The translations under genes were made by a program, and so were the position numbers. A DNA stretch of 64,000 nucleotides. It comes from Pandoraea apista (GTDB lineage: Bacteria; Pseudomonadota; Gammaproteobacteria; Burkholderiales; Burkholderiaceae). The DNA lies in the NCBI RefSeq assembly GCF_001465595.2, contig NZ_CP013481.2, positions 4,526,001 to 4,590,000 of the forward strand. Direction: 5' to 3'. The notes beneath the pieces were generated by a model that saw only the letters and a list, made by a program, of their open reading frames with translations, made no database searches and had not been told where the DNA came from. Shown here piece by piece: positions 16,862 through 25,061 of this stretch; the stretch's first letter is position 1; each line of letters opens with the position of its first letter.

Positions 16862-18070
16862 TTAGAGCGGTGTGCGCGTCGCTTTATGAAGATCCTTCAG
16901 ATAATCAGAGTAAGAACTCAATTGCAGGTTTATCTCACTTAGTTCCGGATGTGGGCGATTCCCAAGTTTGTGCGCAATGAGCTCCGACGTGGAAAGTCGA
17001 ACCGCTCGCCGAAGCTGACGATACAACACGATGGCAAACCCTGTCCCCATGGAGCCAAGTTCGTCATGTTCGAGATTCTCATTACTAGCACACTTGATCG
17101 TCCAATTCATCGTCTCGCCGATATTAAGGTTAATCGCAACCCCTAAATTGGTTGGAGAAATTGCCAAAGTGACGGCGTTCGGATCCCCCATCATCCGAGA
17201 GAAAATCGGGTCACGCTGCCCCGACAAATGGGATTCGCCGTGAATATCCGGTACTTCTTCGTCGGGGCGATGCCACAACGCCTTGTATAACTCCTCCGAA
17301 TAAGCCGTTTTAAGCGCACGGCTACCGAACATTGCATATGCAAGGCCTATTGCGAGCTTTGCCATAAACCGGACGTCATATTTTGTGTAAAACGCAAGAC
17401 GATTATTCCTTTGCTGGGACTTCGTGCAGTTTTTCAAGAAAAAGTCGATTCGAGATCGATCTAGCTCATCAGGCTCCGAAAAGCCGATCTGACTAGGATC
17501 GACGTCAATGGAGGTGCACATGACTTTTCTCGTGCGGCGCCCCTCAAATGCATCTCTGAAGGATCTCCATGGAAGGATCGGTTGTATTCCGGATCGCTCG
17601 CAAAACATGAAATATGCACGGCTCTTTACTTCCTTTCCGGTTCTAGGATTTCCACCCGCATACCAAAACAAACGCTCGTCGCCTCGCCTCACCAAGTAGA
17701 CCTGTTCGCCAAGAGGACCGAGCCACGCTTCACAAATTTCGTCAGGCAACATCCCCGGCGGACGGAGATCTGACATCCCCATACACAACAAAGGTACCCC
17801 TGTGTCGCTCTCAAGATCGAACGTCGAGCAAGCAATGTCCCTGAGCTTCTGCGTGACAAGCCAATCCTTCTCGAACCCTGCGTCAACAAAAAGTCCTAAA
17901 TCATTATTACAGCGCTTACAAACGTCCCGTGTCTTGAACTCGTCTGGCGCATATGTCCCTCCCAAGAATTGAGGGATGATGTGCTCTAAAGAAAAATCGT
18001 CAGCGTTCTTCGCCTCCCGACAGTAAATACAATATTTCGTCAACAATTGTCCTTCTGTATGAACTCTCAT
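16862..18070 (-). CDS. HNH endonuclease domain protein
   Basis: 402 residues from the ATG at 18070, preceded by AAGGAAGAGAG. The N-terminus is an HNH zinc-finger nuclease: CIYC (14-17), FSLEHIIPQFLGG with the Glu-His pair (29-30), and CKRCNN (51-56). The remaining ~340 residues (for example FEKDWLVTQKLRDIACSTFD, RRGDERLFWYAGGNPRTGKE) are unrecognised and may recognise a target. Large HNH proteins of this shape are frequent in defence islands. It converges on fic with only 106 bp between them, so it is transcribed separately. Confidence 0.75.
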   Translation of the reverse strand: MRVHTEGQLLTKYCIYCREAKNADDFSLEHIIPQFLGGTYAPDEFKTRDVCKRCNNDLGLFVDAGFEKDWLVTQKLRDIACSTFDLESDTGVPLLCMGMSDLRPPGMLPDEICEAWLGPLGEQVYLVRRGDERLFWYAGGNPRTGKEVKSRAYFMFCERSGIQPILPWRSFRDAFEGRRTRKVMCTSIDVDPSQIGFSEPDELDRSRIDFFLKNCTKSQQRNNRLAFYTKYDVRFMAKLAIGLAYAMFGSRALKTAYSEELYKALWHRPDEEVPDIHGESHLSGQRDPIFSRMMGDPNAVTLAISPTNLGVAINLNIGETMNWTIKCASNENLEHDELGSMGTGFAIVLYRQLRRAVRLSTSELIAHKLGNRPHPELSEINLQLSSYSDYLKDLHKATRTPL

Positions 18071-18480
18071 TTGGCTCTCTTCCTTTGATAAGGCGGTGGT
18101 CTCATATGCAATCGCTTTTTTTTTGACGTCGCGCTCTGATCAACCAAGCGATGAGAAAATGAAGCTGAGAAATAACTCTGCCCCTTGGGAACATCTTTAG
18201 AGTACCGGAAATCCTGCCTCACGCCCCTACAACGGCGGAGGTACCCGAAAAGCGTGCTCGGATTTGGCGGCGCGGTAGACGTGATTTTTTTATGTGCGTG
18301 TCAACGTAGCGGCGACTCCATCCCCATTTGTGAAACCGCGTCGTTCAAACCGCCTCCGTCGACCAAGAAAGATCCTTATTGAGGCATCGGAATGTTCCGA
18401 ATCGCAGCGAGTGACCTAGAATGCGACTCCGAACGCGTGGTGCCCTCAAAGTCGGATCGTTAAAGTTGTCCCTGTCGCGC
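18071..18480. other. Intergenic region upstream of the HNH gene
   Basis: Contains the promoter side of the minus-strand HNH gene, with a T8 run and TGACGTCGCG at 18114-18133. The rest (18135-18480) shows no coding frame with a ribosome site and no clear repeat. It leads into the structured RNA region. Confidence 0.4.
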
Positions 18481-18489
18481 CCCAAAACG

Positions 18490-18728
18490 CGACCGGGTTT
18501 GGCGACCCGATTGATGTTTTACTAGGGCACACAGCCGCGATGTTTGCGGCTTTCGTGTGCACGCGGTCTTGCGCTTCACCTCTAAGGGTGGGCCTGGATT
18601 GGGACACCTTCGGGTGTGCCGTTAATCCTAGTCATCAGCGGTTCGCCAACCTAGTCCAGTGCCCGCCCACCCCTGCGCAATGCAACGGGTGGCGGGGTTC
18701 TCAGATTGGCTAGATCGAGGTGCCCCGC
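18490..18728 (+). ncRNA. Structured RNA region, C4-antisense-like
   Basis: Successive stems are visible: CGGGT/ACCCG (18494-18498 with 18505-18509); a two-step hairpin GCACAC-AGCCGC (18527-18538) with GCGGCT and GTGTGC (18546-18560); an 8-bp closing stem GGGTGGGC (18586-18593) with GCCCACCC (18665-18672); inside it GGATT/AATCC (18596-18600 with 18624-18628) and ACACC-TTCG-GGTGT (18604-18617), a classic UUCG tetraloop. CCCACCC can instead pair with GGGTGG at 18687-18692, so two folds compete. It ends in GAGGTG, the ribosome site of the next small gene. The layout recalls C4 antisense RNA of P1/P7-type phages. Confidence 0.55.
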
Positions 18729-18950
18729 ATGACCTGTAATCCTCCAGCAGTTTTCCCCATCCCCTCGTCCGTAGACAAGCTCAGCACTCTCGCCGAACGT
18801 ATCCTCGTGCTCACGACATGCACGACTACAGACGCGGGCAAGGAAATGCCTCACCGCTTCCTTCTCGCGATCTTCGAAGAGCTTGGCGAAATGACTGTCG
18901 AACTCGTCTGTGAATGCCACAAGTTGAAGGCTGACTTTCTCGACGCATAG
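18729..18950 (+). CDS. Small hypothetical protein downstream of structured RNA
   Basis: 73 residues from an ATG with GAGGTG eight bases upstream. Sequence includes PIPSSVDKLSTLAERILVLT and HRFLLAIFEELGEMTVELVC; a helical soluble protein with four Cys residues. No family recognised. In P1-like phages the gene after C4 RNA encodes a growth-inhibiting Icd protein, but I see no similarity that would justify that name here. The link to the upstream RNA is positional. Confidence 0.5.
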   Translation: MTCNPPAVFPIPSSVDKLSTLAERILVLTTCTTTDAGKEMPHRFLLAIFEELGEMTVELVCECHKLKADFLDA

Positions 18951-19717
18951 TCGTCACCCAGCAGTTCATCTGACTCTGCCAACGGCATGGCCCCCCGCAT
19001 GTTTCGGCTGCATTCATAGCGCTGCGCTTTACGGCGCTCGCTGTTTCAAATCCACGCCACGCCATTCGCCATGCAAGCCATCACTCCCCTCACCTCCAAC
19101 CCAATCGGAATTTCCCCATATACGGTCCGTTCAGGCGCTGCTTTAATAACTCCACATTCGCGCCACGCCTCCATACGTGGCTTCCGGTTGGATTTAGTTT
19201 TTTCAGTGCATAGCAGTACGGGCGCGCACTGGCCTATCACCACTTCAGGCGGCAGAAGCCAGAAGTCGATCTGCGCTCAAAAGCGTATGCTGGGGCAATT
19301 AAACGAGAGCTCGGCCAAGATCCCATCGCGGGCAGTGTCCATCGTCGTACTGCGGCCATCATCCAAAATTCCCTATCTCACCCAGCAGGTAACACCGTCG
19401 TAACCCAACCTCATCCGTTGGTTCGTTCGCTGACGTTTGTATTTCTGTAAGCCGGTCGTCTTTCAAGGCGTCTAGCGTCGGGAGTGTCAGCGCCGTACCC
19501 GGAGAGAGGGTTGCGTATGCGTGCTTGCGGAGTCCGGGCGGTTATCGCGCGGCTCAGCGCGGCCCGCGTGACCGAGCAGCGGGTATGACCTCGCGCGTTC
19601 GCCACTACCTCATTCCTTTGCATCCCGGCTCTCATGCCGAACCTTTCAGCCTCAATGGCGCGCTATCGCTCGTCTTGTACGCGAAGGGTTACGGACAGAA
19701 GTTTGGAAGCACTGCGA
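18951..19717. other. Leader region of the replication module
   Basis: Contains one possible frame at 19071-19403 (listed separately). From 19404 to 19717 no gene is evident; the sequence is rich in short GC-rich inverted sequences. Confidence 0.4.
19071..19403 (+). CDS. Possible small protein of the element leader
   Basis: 110 codons from an ATG without a clear ribosome site: NPIGISPYTVRSGAALITPH, TSGGRSQKSICAQKRMLGQL, VVLRPSSKIPYLTQQVTPS. Ser/Thr/Arg-rich with little predicted structure, which is also what a non-coding stretch can look like. I recall similar reading frames after C4-type RNAs in prophages but cannot verify it here. Weak call. Confidence 0.25.
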   Translation: MQAITPLTSNPIGISPYTVRSGAALITPHSRHASIRGFRLDLVFSVHSSTGAHWPITTSGGRSQKSICAQKRMLGQLNESSAKIPSRAVSIVVLRPSSKIPYLTQQVTPS

Positions 19718-19753
19718 GCGCCCGCCGCCCGCAGGGGCGAGGACGGCGGGCGC
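19718..19753. promoter_or_regulatory. Strong GC hairpin before the candidate origin
   Basis: A perfect 10-bp stem, GCGCCCGCCG (19718-19727) with CGGCGGGCGC (19744-19753). Its right arm overlaps the GAA-capped hairpin at 19750-19764, so only one can form at a time. It could be a terminator without a T-run, or part of the replication origin. Confidence 0.5.
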
Positions 19754-19801
19754 ACGAAGTGCGCCCATAGACTTGTACTACTAATACTTAACGTACAAGT
19801 C
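19750..19801 (+). promoter_or_regulatory. Candidate double-strand origin for rolling-circle replication
   Basis: Two adjacent hairpins: GCGCAC-GAA-GTGCGC (19750-19764) and a perfect 9-bp stem GACTTGTAC/GTACAAGTC (19770-19778 with 19793-19801) exposing a 14-base loop TACTAATACTTAAC. A stem-loop with an AT-rich loop resembling TAATA(C/T)T is where HUH Rep proteins nick. It is 95 bp upstream of the intact rep. The motif TAAYACTTAACG recurs before the element 1 rep. Confidence 0.6.
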
Positions 19802-19895
19802 CTCGGAATCGCCCGCCCGATCAGGCACGACAGGAACATCTACCCCCAAGCAATCAACGCGCGGGGCACCCTGATCAGAGAGATAGAGGTTTGCG

Positions 19896-20696
19896 ATGAA
19901 TGAGACCAACGTTTTGAATTACTCCCCGTTTCGCCCTGAGTGGATCGTCCGTCGACGCGTCTTTGAGGATGGACAGGTGGAGGCTTATGCGATCCGTTTC
20001 GAACGGTATTTGAAGACGCAGTCGCTTCATCTGATGCCGAGGGCCAAACGCGGTGAGTCCGCTTCCACCGAGACGAACAAACTGGTTGCCGCGAAGCGCG
20101 CAAAGCAGCAAGTTCGACTGCGCTGCAAGGCAATCGGCGCTGATCGCATGATCACCCTCACGTATCGCGAAAACGTCCTCGACAAGGAGAGGATCAAACG
20201 CGATTTCGATTCTTTGCGACGCCTTTTAGGCCGAATTCAGAACTTCCAGTATGTCGCTGTCGCTGAACGGCAGAAGCGAGGTGCGTGGCATCTGCACATC
20301 GCTGTAAAAGGACGACAGAACTATCGCGTCTTGCGGGGGTTGTGGCTACGTGTCGTCGGCGAGGGAAACGGAAACGTCGACGTGCGCAATCCGAATCGCG
20401 AAGCCCACCTGCGTCATAGGATCGCCTGCTACATCGGGAAGTACATCGTCAAGAATTTCGATGAGCATCAACTTAACGAAAAGCGGTATTGGGCAAGTCG
20501 TGGCATCAAGGTCCCCGAGGTAGAAACGATCAAGCATTTTCTTGTGGATACGCCAGCCGATGCCATCGTCGCGGCATACGAAGCCGTACTCGAAACTGGG
20601 GCAACGCTTGTGGATCATCAGCAGTGTTGGGATCAGGATGCGGGCTATTTCTGGATGGCGACCAAAGAACGGCCAGCCTCTTCCAGCAAGGCGTAA
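19896..20696 (+). CDS. HUH rolling-circle replication initiator (Rep), element 2
   Basis: 266 residues; ATG with AGAGG upstream. HUH nucleases nick one strand at an origin, bind the 5' end through Tyr and start rolling-circle synthesis. Motif I ITLTY (86-90), motif II WHLHIAVKG with the metal-binding HLH (132-134), and motif III ACYIGKYIVKNF with Tyr179 and Lys182 are all present in order and spacing. A basic segment before motif I (AAKRAKQQVRLRCKAIGADR) could bind DNA. No helicase domain. Related to Rep proteins of small phages and plasmids. Followed by the DUF4224 and integrase genes, so the element probably excises as a circle and replicates. Confidence 0.8.
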   Translation: MNETNVLNYSPFRPEWIVRRRVFEDGQVEAYAIRFERYLKTQSLHLMPRAKRGESASTETNKLVAAKRAKQQVRLRCKAIGADRMITLTYRENVLDKERIKRDFDSLRRLLGRIQNFQYVAVAERQKRGAWHLHIAVKGRQNYRVLRGLWLRVVGEGNGNVDVRNPNREAHLRHRIACYIGKYIVKNFDEHQLNEKRYWASRGIKVPEVETIKHFLVDTPADAIVAAYEAVLETGATLVDHQQCWDQDAGYFWMATKERPASSSKA

Positions 20697-20708
20697 GGAG
20701 GCACATCG

Positions 20709-20954
20709 ATGAGAAATCCGACCTCGATGTTTCTCGAACCAGATGAGTTAGTGACGCTGACCGGACGCACCCAGAACCGCGCTCAGGCGCGCGCGTTGCG
20801 CATGATGGGCATCGAGCACCGCGTGAGGCCAAACGGCACGATTGTGGTGTTGAGCGAGCACGTTGCTGTGGTCCTTGGCGCGCAAACGGCCATAGCTGCC
20901 CGTGACGCCGCCATCGAACCAGACTGGAGGGCGATGAATGCCGCGAAGGCGTGA
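20709..20954 (+). CDS. DUF4224 small DNA-binding-like protein, element 2
   Basis: 81 residues from an ATG with AAGGAGGCACATCG upstream. The domain reads FLEPDELVTLTGRTQNRAQA, RALRMMGIEHRVRPNGTIVV, LSEHVAVVLG, closely parallel to the element 1 copy, plus a 20-residue tail. It overlaps the start of the integrase gene by 17 bases, so translation is coupled. Likely an excisionase or other control factor for the integrase, by position and size; not demonstrated. Confidence 0.8.
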   Translation: MRNPTSMFLEPDELVTLTGRTQNRAQARALRMMGIEHRVRPNGTIVVLSEHVAVVLGAQTAIAARDAAIEPDWRAMNAAKA

Positions 20955-21990
20955 TCCCCGCAATAAGGGCTTACCGACGCGCTGGCGGCATATCAGCGGC
21001 GCGTACTACTACCAGGTACCGCCCGGCCTCGAATCGATGTGGGATGACAAGCAGACATTCCGTCTCGGATCGTCTCTTCCCGAGGCATATCGAGTCTGGT
21101 CGGATCGGCTTGCCGATCTGGAAAACGTGCGAACCATCGACAAGTTGCTAGAGCGCTATGCGCGCGAAGTTTTGCCGACCAAGGCGGTAACAACACAAGC
21201 GCAAAACACGTCTGCGTTGAAGGCGCTTAAGCCGGTTTTCGGGCGCATGCCTCTCAACGGCATCAAGCCTCGTCACGTCTATCAGTACATCGACAAACGA
21301 GGAGCGAAGGTGGCTGCGCGTCGCGAGGTCGAAGTGTTGTCACATGCACTGACGAAAGCTGTCGAGTGGGGATACATCGACCGGCATCCATTCAAGGGCG
21401 AGTTGCGCCTGACGAGCATCCCGCCAAGGACTCGGTACGTGGAAGACTGGGAAATCGTCGAATGCTTCTCGCTGACGTCGAAGCGGAAAGCTGGCAGCGT
21501 CCTCGCCGTGCAAGCGTATATGCGCGTAAAGCTGCTCACGGGATTGCGTCGCGGGGATCTATTACGGCTTCGCCTCGACGACCTGAAGGAGGACGGAATC
21601 CACGTCACGCCAGCTAAGACGGCGAACACCACTCGCAAGCGGCTGATCATCGAGTGGACAGACGCGTTGCGGGAGGCCGTAGAGCAAGCCAAGGCAGTAA
21701 GGCCAATGCATGCATCCGAATGGCTCTTCTGCACACAGCGCGGTGAACCTTTTCTCAACGAAAAGACGGGGAGAGCCGGTTCATGGGACTCGATGTGGCA
21801 AGGATTTATGCGGCGGGTGTTGGCGGAAACAAAGGTCGAAGCCCGGTTCACCGAGCATGACCTTCGTGCCAAGTGCGCCAGTGATGCTGAAACGCTTGAG
21901 CACGCGCAAACGCTTCTTGCCCACGCAGATGGCCGTTTGACCGCACGGGTCTACCGTCGCAAGCCTGAACGGGTCAAACCCCTTCGTTGA
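20938..21990 (+). CDS. Tyrosine-type site-specific integrase, element 2
   Basis: 350 residues with every catalytic residue of the family: Arg204 (LLTGLRRGD), Lys227 region (PAKTAN), His307 and Arg310 (TEHDLRAK), His329 (LLAHADGR) and the nucleophile Tyr339 (ARVYRRK). The N-terminal ~60 residues (RWRHISGAYYYQVPPG) resemble the small arm-binding domain seen in integrases paired with DUF4224 proteins; residues 65-160 are the SAM-like core-binding domain. It lies 876 bp from the intact tRNA-Ser, the usual position next to attR. Expected to recombine the 49-bp tRNA repeats at 10476 and 22861. Confidence 0.9.
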   Translation: MPRRRDPRNKGLPTRWRHISGAYYYQVPPGLESMWDDKQTFRLGSSLPEAYRVWSDRLADLENVRTIDKLLERYAREVLPTKAVTTQAQNTSALKALKPVFGRMPLNGIKPRHVYQYIDKRGAKVAARREVEVLSHALTKAVEWGYIDRHPFKGELRLTSIPPRTRYVEDWEIVECFSLTSKRKAGSVLAVQAYMRVKLLTGLRRGDLLRLRLDDLKEDGIHVTPAKTANTTRKRLIIEWTDALREAVEQAKAVRPMHASEWLFCTQRGEPFLNEKTGRAGSWDSMWQGFMRRVLAETKVEARFTEHDLRAKCASDAETLEHAQTLLAHADGRLTARVYRRKPERVKPLR

Positions 21991-22142
21991 TGGACTCGGG
22001 CCGCTCGACTTATCAATGGGATTTCGGCGAGTATTCGCGACAGGTACCATTCGAAAATCGAGCCGCCCTATCAAAACGTGAAACTCGGATAATGGCTAGA
22101 GACAACCGGGGGGCGATCAATATGAAGCGAATCGGAGGACTG

Positions 22143-22709
22143 ATGTCTACGGCCGGAAAAGTGGCCTACGAATGGTCGTTTTGGGGGTGGGCGGCTCGCG
22201 TTGCCGATCCTTGCTCGAAATGGGCTCAGGTATTAGCCGTCGGTGGCACGGCCGCTTGGGCAATATTCACGTTTAACCTTTTCGGCACGTCGACGATTAC
22301 CCCTACACTCAAAGTTTCGGCGTCAGTGCTGCCATATGACACTGATCATCGATTGCTGGTAGTCCGAGTAAAGCCGGGCAACGTGGGGCGCGTACCGTTA
22401 GATATCAGTGATCAACCGATGTCAATTGCCATCAAGGAAATTCCAGCAGGACACGAGACCGGTTACGTCAATCGGGACGATTTGAAGCCACTATACGTCG
22501 CTCAAAACATCATTGGTCGATATAAGGGCGGGTATGAGCTTGATCCCGGGGTGGAGTTCGATGAGGTTGAGCCGTTCGTTGTCCCGGCCGGTAGAACCTA
22601 TGTCGTCGAAGCAACGCTATCCCTCGACGAGGGCACTGACATTAGGACGCCAGAGGTAGTCTACGTACCAGCCGTCGAGATAACGACTGCTGCATCGGGT
22701 AAATCCTAG
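22143..22709 (+). CDS. Membrane-anchored hypothetical protein
   Basis: 188 residues from the ATG at 22143, chosen for GGAGG six bases upstream; in-frame ATGs at 22122 and further upstream are possible. One transmembrane segment (WAQVLAVGGTAAWAIFTFNL) is followed by a ~140-residue domain that looks like an immunoglobulin-type beta sandwich (LKVSASVLPYDTDHRLLVVR, VEPFVVPAGRTYVVEATLSL). No family recognised. It is the last gene of element 2, between the integrase and the tRNA, a common place for accessory genes. Confidence 0.65.
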   Translation: MSTAGKVAYEWSFWGWAARVADPCSKWAQVLAVGGTAAWAIFTFNLFGTSTITPTLKVSASVLPYDTDHRLLVVRVKPGNVGRVPLDISDQPMSIAIKEIPAGHETGYVNRDDLKPLYVAQNIIGRYKGGYELDPGVEFDEVEPFVVPAGRTYVVEATLSLDEGTDIRTPEVVYVPAVEITTAASGKS

Positions 22710-22820
22710 AGGCAATATCCCGAGCCGCGATCTAATGAATGCCGCATACCATCGGTTAGACCCCATTGCCTATTCGCGGCGCCGCTAGGCCTCCCGGAAT
22801 AGTAAACATCCGCCCTATAG

Positions 22821-22879
22821 TAAAACGCGAAAGGGCTCCCTTGCGGGGAGCCCTTTAAACATCTGTGGCGGAGAGAGGG
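22821..22879. repeat. Right copy of the 59-bp tRNA-end/terminator repeat
   Basis: Matches 2902-2960 except for one base. The 11-bp inverted repeat AAAGGGCTCCC (22830-22840) with its complement (22846-22856) forms the terminator of the minus-strand tRNA-Ser. Because DNA left of the tRNA should be element-derived after integration, the element appears to bring a replacement terminator. Confidence 0.75.
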
Positions 22880-22956
22880 GGATTCGAACCCCCGATAGGC
22901 TATTAACCTATACACGCTTTCCAGGCGTGCGACTTAAACCGCTCATCCATCTCTCC
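22866..22956 (-). tRNA. tRNA-Ser (anticodon GGA)
   Basis: 91 nt. The minus strand begins GGAGAGATGGATGAGCGG and ends in an encoded CCA after GGAGAGAG-type acceptor pairing. The anticodon arm is CACGC-CTGGAAA-GCGTG, anticodon GGA at 22920-22922, reading UCC/UCU. The long variable arm (TATAGGTTAATAGCCTA) is the hallmark of Ser tRNAs, and the T-loop GGTTCGAATCC is intact. The 3' half is the attachment site for the island. Confidence 0.95.
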
Positions 22957-23042
22957 TGAAGAGTCGCGCATTATAGCAGGTCGGCAGCAACATCCCATAC
23001 CCTTTCGTGCCACCCTCGCAAAATTTCTTCTCCGCCCCGTCA

Positions 23043-25061
23043 CTACGGACGCCTCAAATGGTCCACCAGATGCCGGTCCCGCGCGCTCGGGCGGCCACCC
23101 AGCAAGCTGAACGCAATGGCCACCGCAAACCCCACCGGTACCCCGAAGGCCCCCGCTGAAATCGGATCCACCCCCCACCAGCGCGCCCCCGCAAATCCGG
23201 TCAGCCTCGTGAAGAACGGATACGTCGTCATGATGTAGTACACACACACCAACAACCCGCTCACCATCCCCGCCGTCGCCCCCAGCCGCGTCGTACGCTT
23301 CCAGAACACCCCCAACACCAAGGCCGGGAACAAACACGACGCCGCCAACGAAAACGCCGCGCCCACCAAAAATAATATATTCCCCAGCTTCAACGACGTG
23401 ACATACGACGCAAACATCGCCACACACAACAACAAGATCTTCGACGTCGTCACCCGCTTCTGACTCGACGCATTCCTGTCCACCATGTGGAAATAAACGT
23501 CGTGCGACAGCGCATTCGCTATCGTCAACAATAACCCGTCCGCCGTCGACAATACCGCCGCCAACGCCCCCGCCGCCACCAATCCCGAAATGACGTACGG
23601 CAACCCCGCGATTTCTGGCCCAGCCAACACCAGCATGTCCGGCTGCATCCATATCTCGCCCCACTGCACCACCCCGTCACGATATACGTCCGAGATGTCC
23701 AGTTGCACCGGCGTCGCATGCCGCCACTGTGTCACCCACCCCGGCAGATTCTCGTAACGCGCGCCCACCAGATGCAACAACACGTCGTACTTCAGCATCA
23801 CCGCCAACGCCGGCGCACTCACGTACAACAACGCGACGAAAAACAACGTCCACCCCACCGAACTGCGCGCCCCCTGCACCGTCGCCGTCGTGCCATACCG
23901 CGTCAGAATGTGCGGCAAACTCGCCGTGCCGATCATCAGGCACACCATCAGCAACAGAAAGTTCAACCGCTGTGCACTGCGCGTCGTATCGTCCCGCGCC
24001 GGGAACGGCTCTGTCATCGCGTGCGGCGGCTCGCTGCGCTCCACGTACTGATTACGCATCTCAAGCCACTGGTTCTGCGCCTCCCCAACGTCGCGCGGGA
24101 AGGCATCAAGCTTCGTCTCGAGCACCTTCACGTCACGCAGCGGCCCATTCCGTCGCTTCGTATCCAACAACTGCCGCTCCAGCTCCGCACGCTCGCTGTA
24201 AAAGCTGTCAGGTAATCCGTCCAGACGGCGCTGCATTTGCTCAGCCTGCTCGCGATAGTAGTCGCGCACCTCCCGCTCCGGCACCGACTGCTGAATTTCT
24301 CGCTCCAGCGCCTCAACCTTCGCCAATGCCTTGCCGTACGAAAATTGCGGAAACCACCCGTTGCCCGTCTGATGGCCAATCATGGCCGTCGGCACCAGAA
24401 AGGCCGTAATCATGATGATGTACTGCGCCACCTGCGTCCAAGTCACTGCGCGCATACCGCCGAGGAACGAACAAACGAGAATGCCAGCCAACCCGAAGAA
24501 AATACCGATGGTGAACTCGACACCGATGAAGCGCGACGCGATCAGACCCACGCCCTGAATCTGCGCCACGAGATAGACGAACGAACACAGAATCGTAGAG
24601 AAGACACCCAGTGCGCGCACCAGATTGCTGTCATATCGCGTGCCAAGAAAGTCCGGTACCGTGTAGCGCCCCATCTTGCGCAAATACGGCGCGAGCAGGA
24701 ACGCTACCAGACAATACCCCCCCGTCCATCCCATGACGTACGCAAGGCCGTCGTAACCCGACACGTAGAGCGATCCCGCCAACCCCATGAACGACGCCGC
24801 ACTCATCCAGTCCGCCGCACACGCCATACCGTTGAACATCGGTGGCACGCGTCGTCCCGCAACGTAGTATTCGGTCGCGTCCGATGTCCGCGAAATCAAA
24901 CCGATCACGGCATAGACGGCAATCGTCACAAACAGGAACGCATAACCGATCCACACGCCCGGGCCGTTGACCCGCTCCAGCAGACCAATCATCAGCACGA
25001 ACGCGAGAAAACCCGCCGTGTAATACAGGTAGTAACGCAGCAATCTGCGCGTGAAACTCAT
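23043..25061 (-). CDS. Large sodium:solute symporter (VC_2705 family), probably for acetate or other short carboxylates
   Basis: 672 residues with about 13 membrane segments; SSS family. TSDATEYYVAGRRVPPMFNG, MACAADWMSAASFMGLAGSL and LLTIANALSHDVYF are the core signatures shared with ActP. A long charged insertion (about 225-345: LEREIQQSVPEREVRDYYRE and following) forms a coiled coil found in the large-subunit class that pairs with a DUF4212 small subunit. The start overlaps the end of the DUF4212 gene by four bases, and acs lies just upstream, so uptake and activation of acetate are probably linked. Substrate inferred from context. Confidence 0.85.
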   Translation of the reverse strand: MSFTRRLLRYYLYYTAGFLAFVLMIGLLERVNGPGVWIGYAFLFVTIAVYAVIGLISRTSDATEYYVAGRRVPPMFNGMACAADWMSAASFMGLAGSLYVSGYDGLAYVMGWTGGYCLVAFLLAPYLRKMGRYTVPDFLGTRYDSNLVRALGVFSTILCSFVYLVAQIQGVGLIASRFIGVEFTIGIFFGLAGILVCSFLGGMRAVTWTQVAQYIIMITAFLVPTAMIGHQTGNGWFPQFSYGKALAKVEALEREIQQSVPEREVRDYYREQAEQMQRRLDGLPDSFYSERAELERQLLDTKRRNGPLRDVKVLETKLDAFPRDVGEAQNQWLEMRNQYVERSEPPHAMTEPFPARDDTTRSAQRLNFLLLMVCLMIGTASLPHILTRYGTTATVQGARSSVGWTLFFVALLYVSAPALAVMLKYDVLLHLVGARYENLPGWVTQWRHATPVQLDISDVYRDGVVQWGEIWMQPDMLVLAGPEIAGLPYVISGLVAAGALAAVLSTADGLLLTIANALSHDVYFHMVDRNASSQKRVTTSKILLLCVAMFASYVTSLKLGNILFLVGAAFSLAASCLFPALVLGVFWKRTTRLGATAGMVSGLLVCVYYIMTTYPFFTRLTGFAGARWWGVDPISAGAFGVPVGFAVAIAFSLLGGRPSARDRHLVDHLRRP

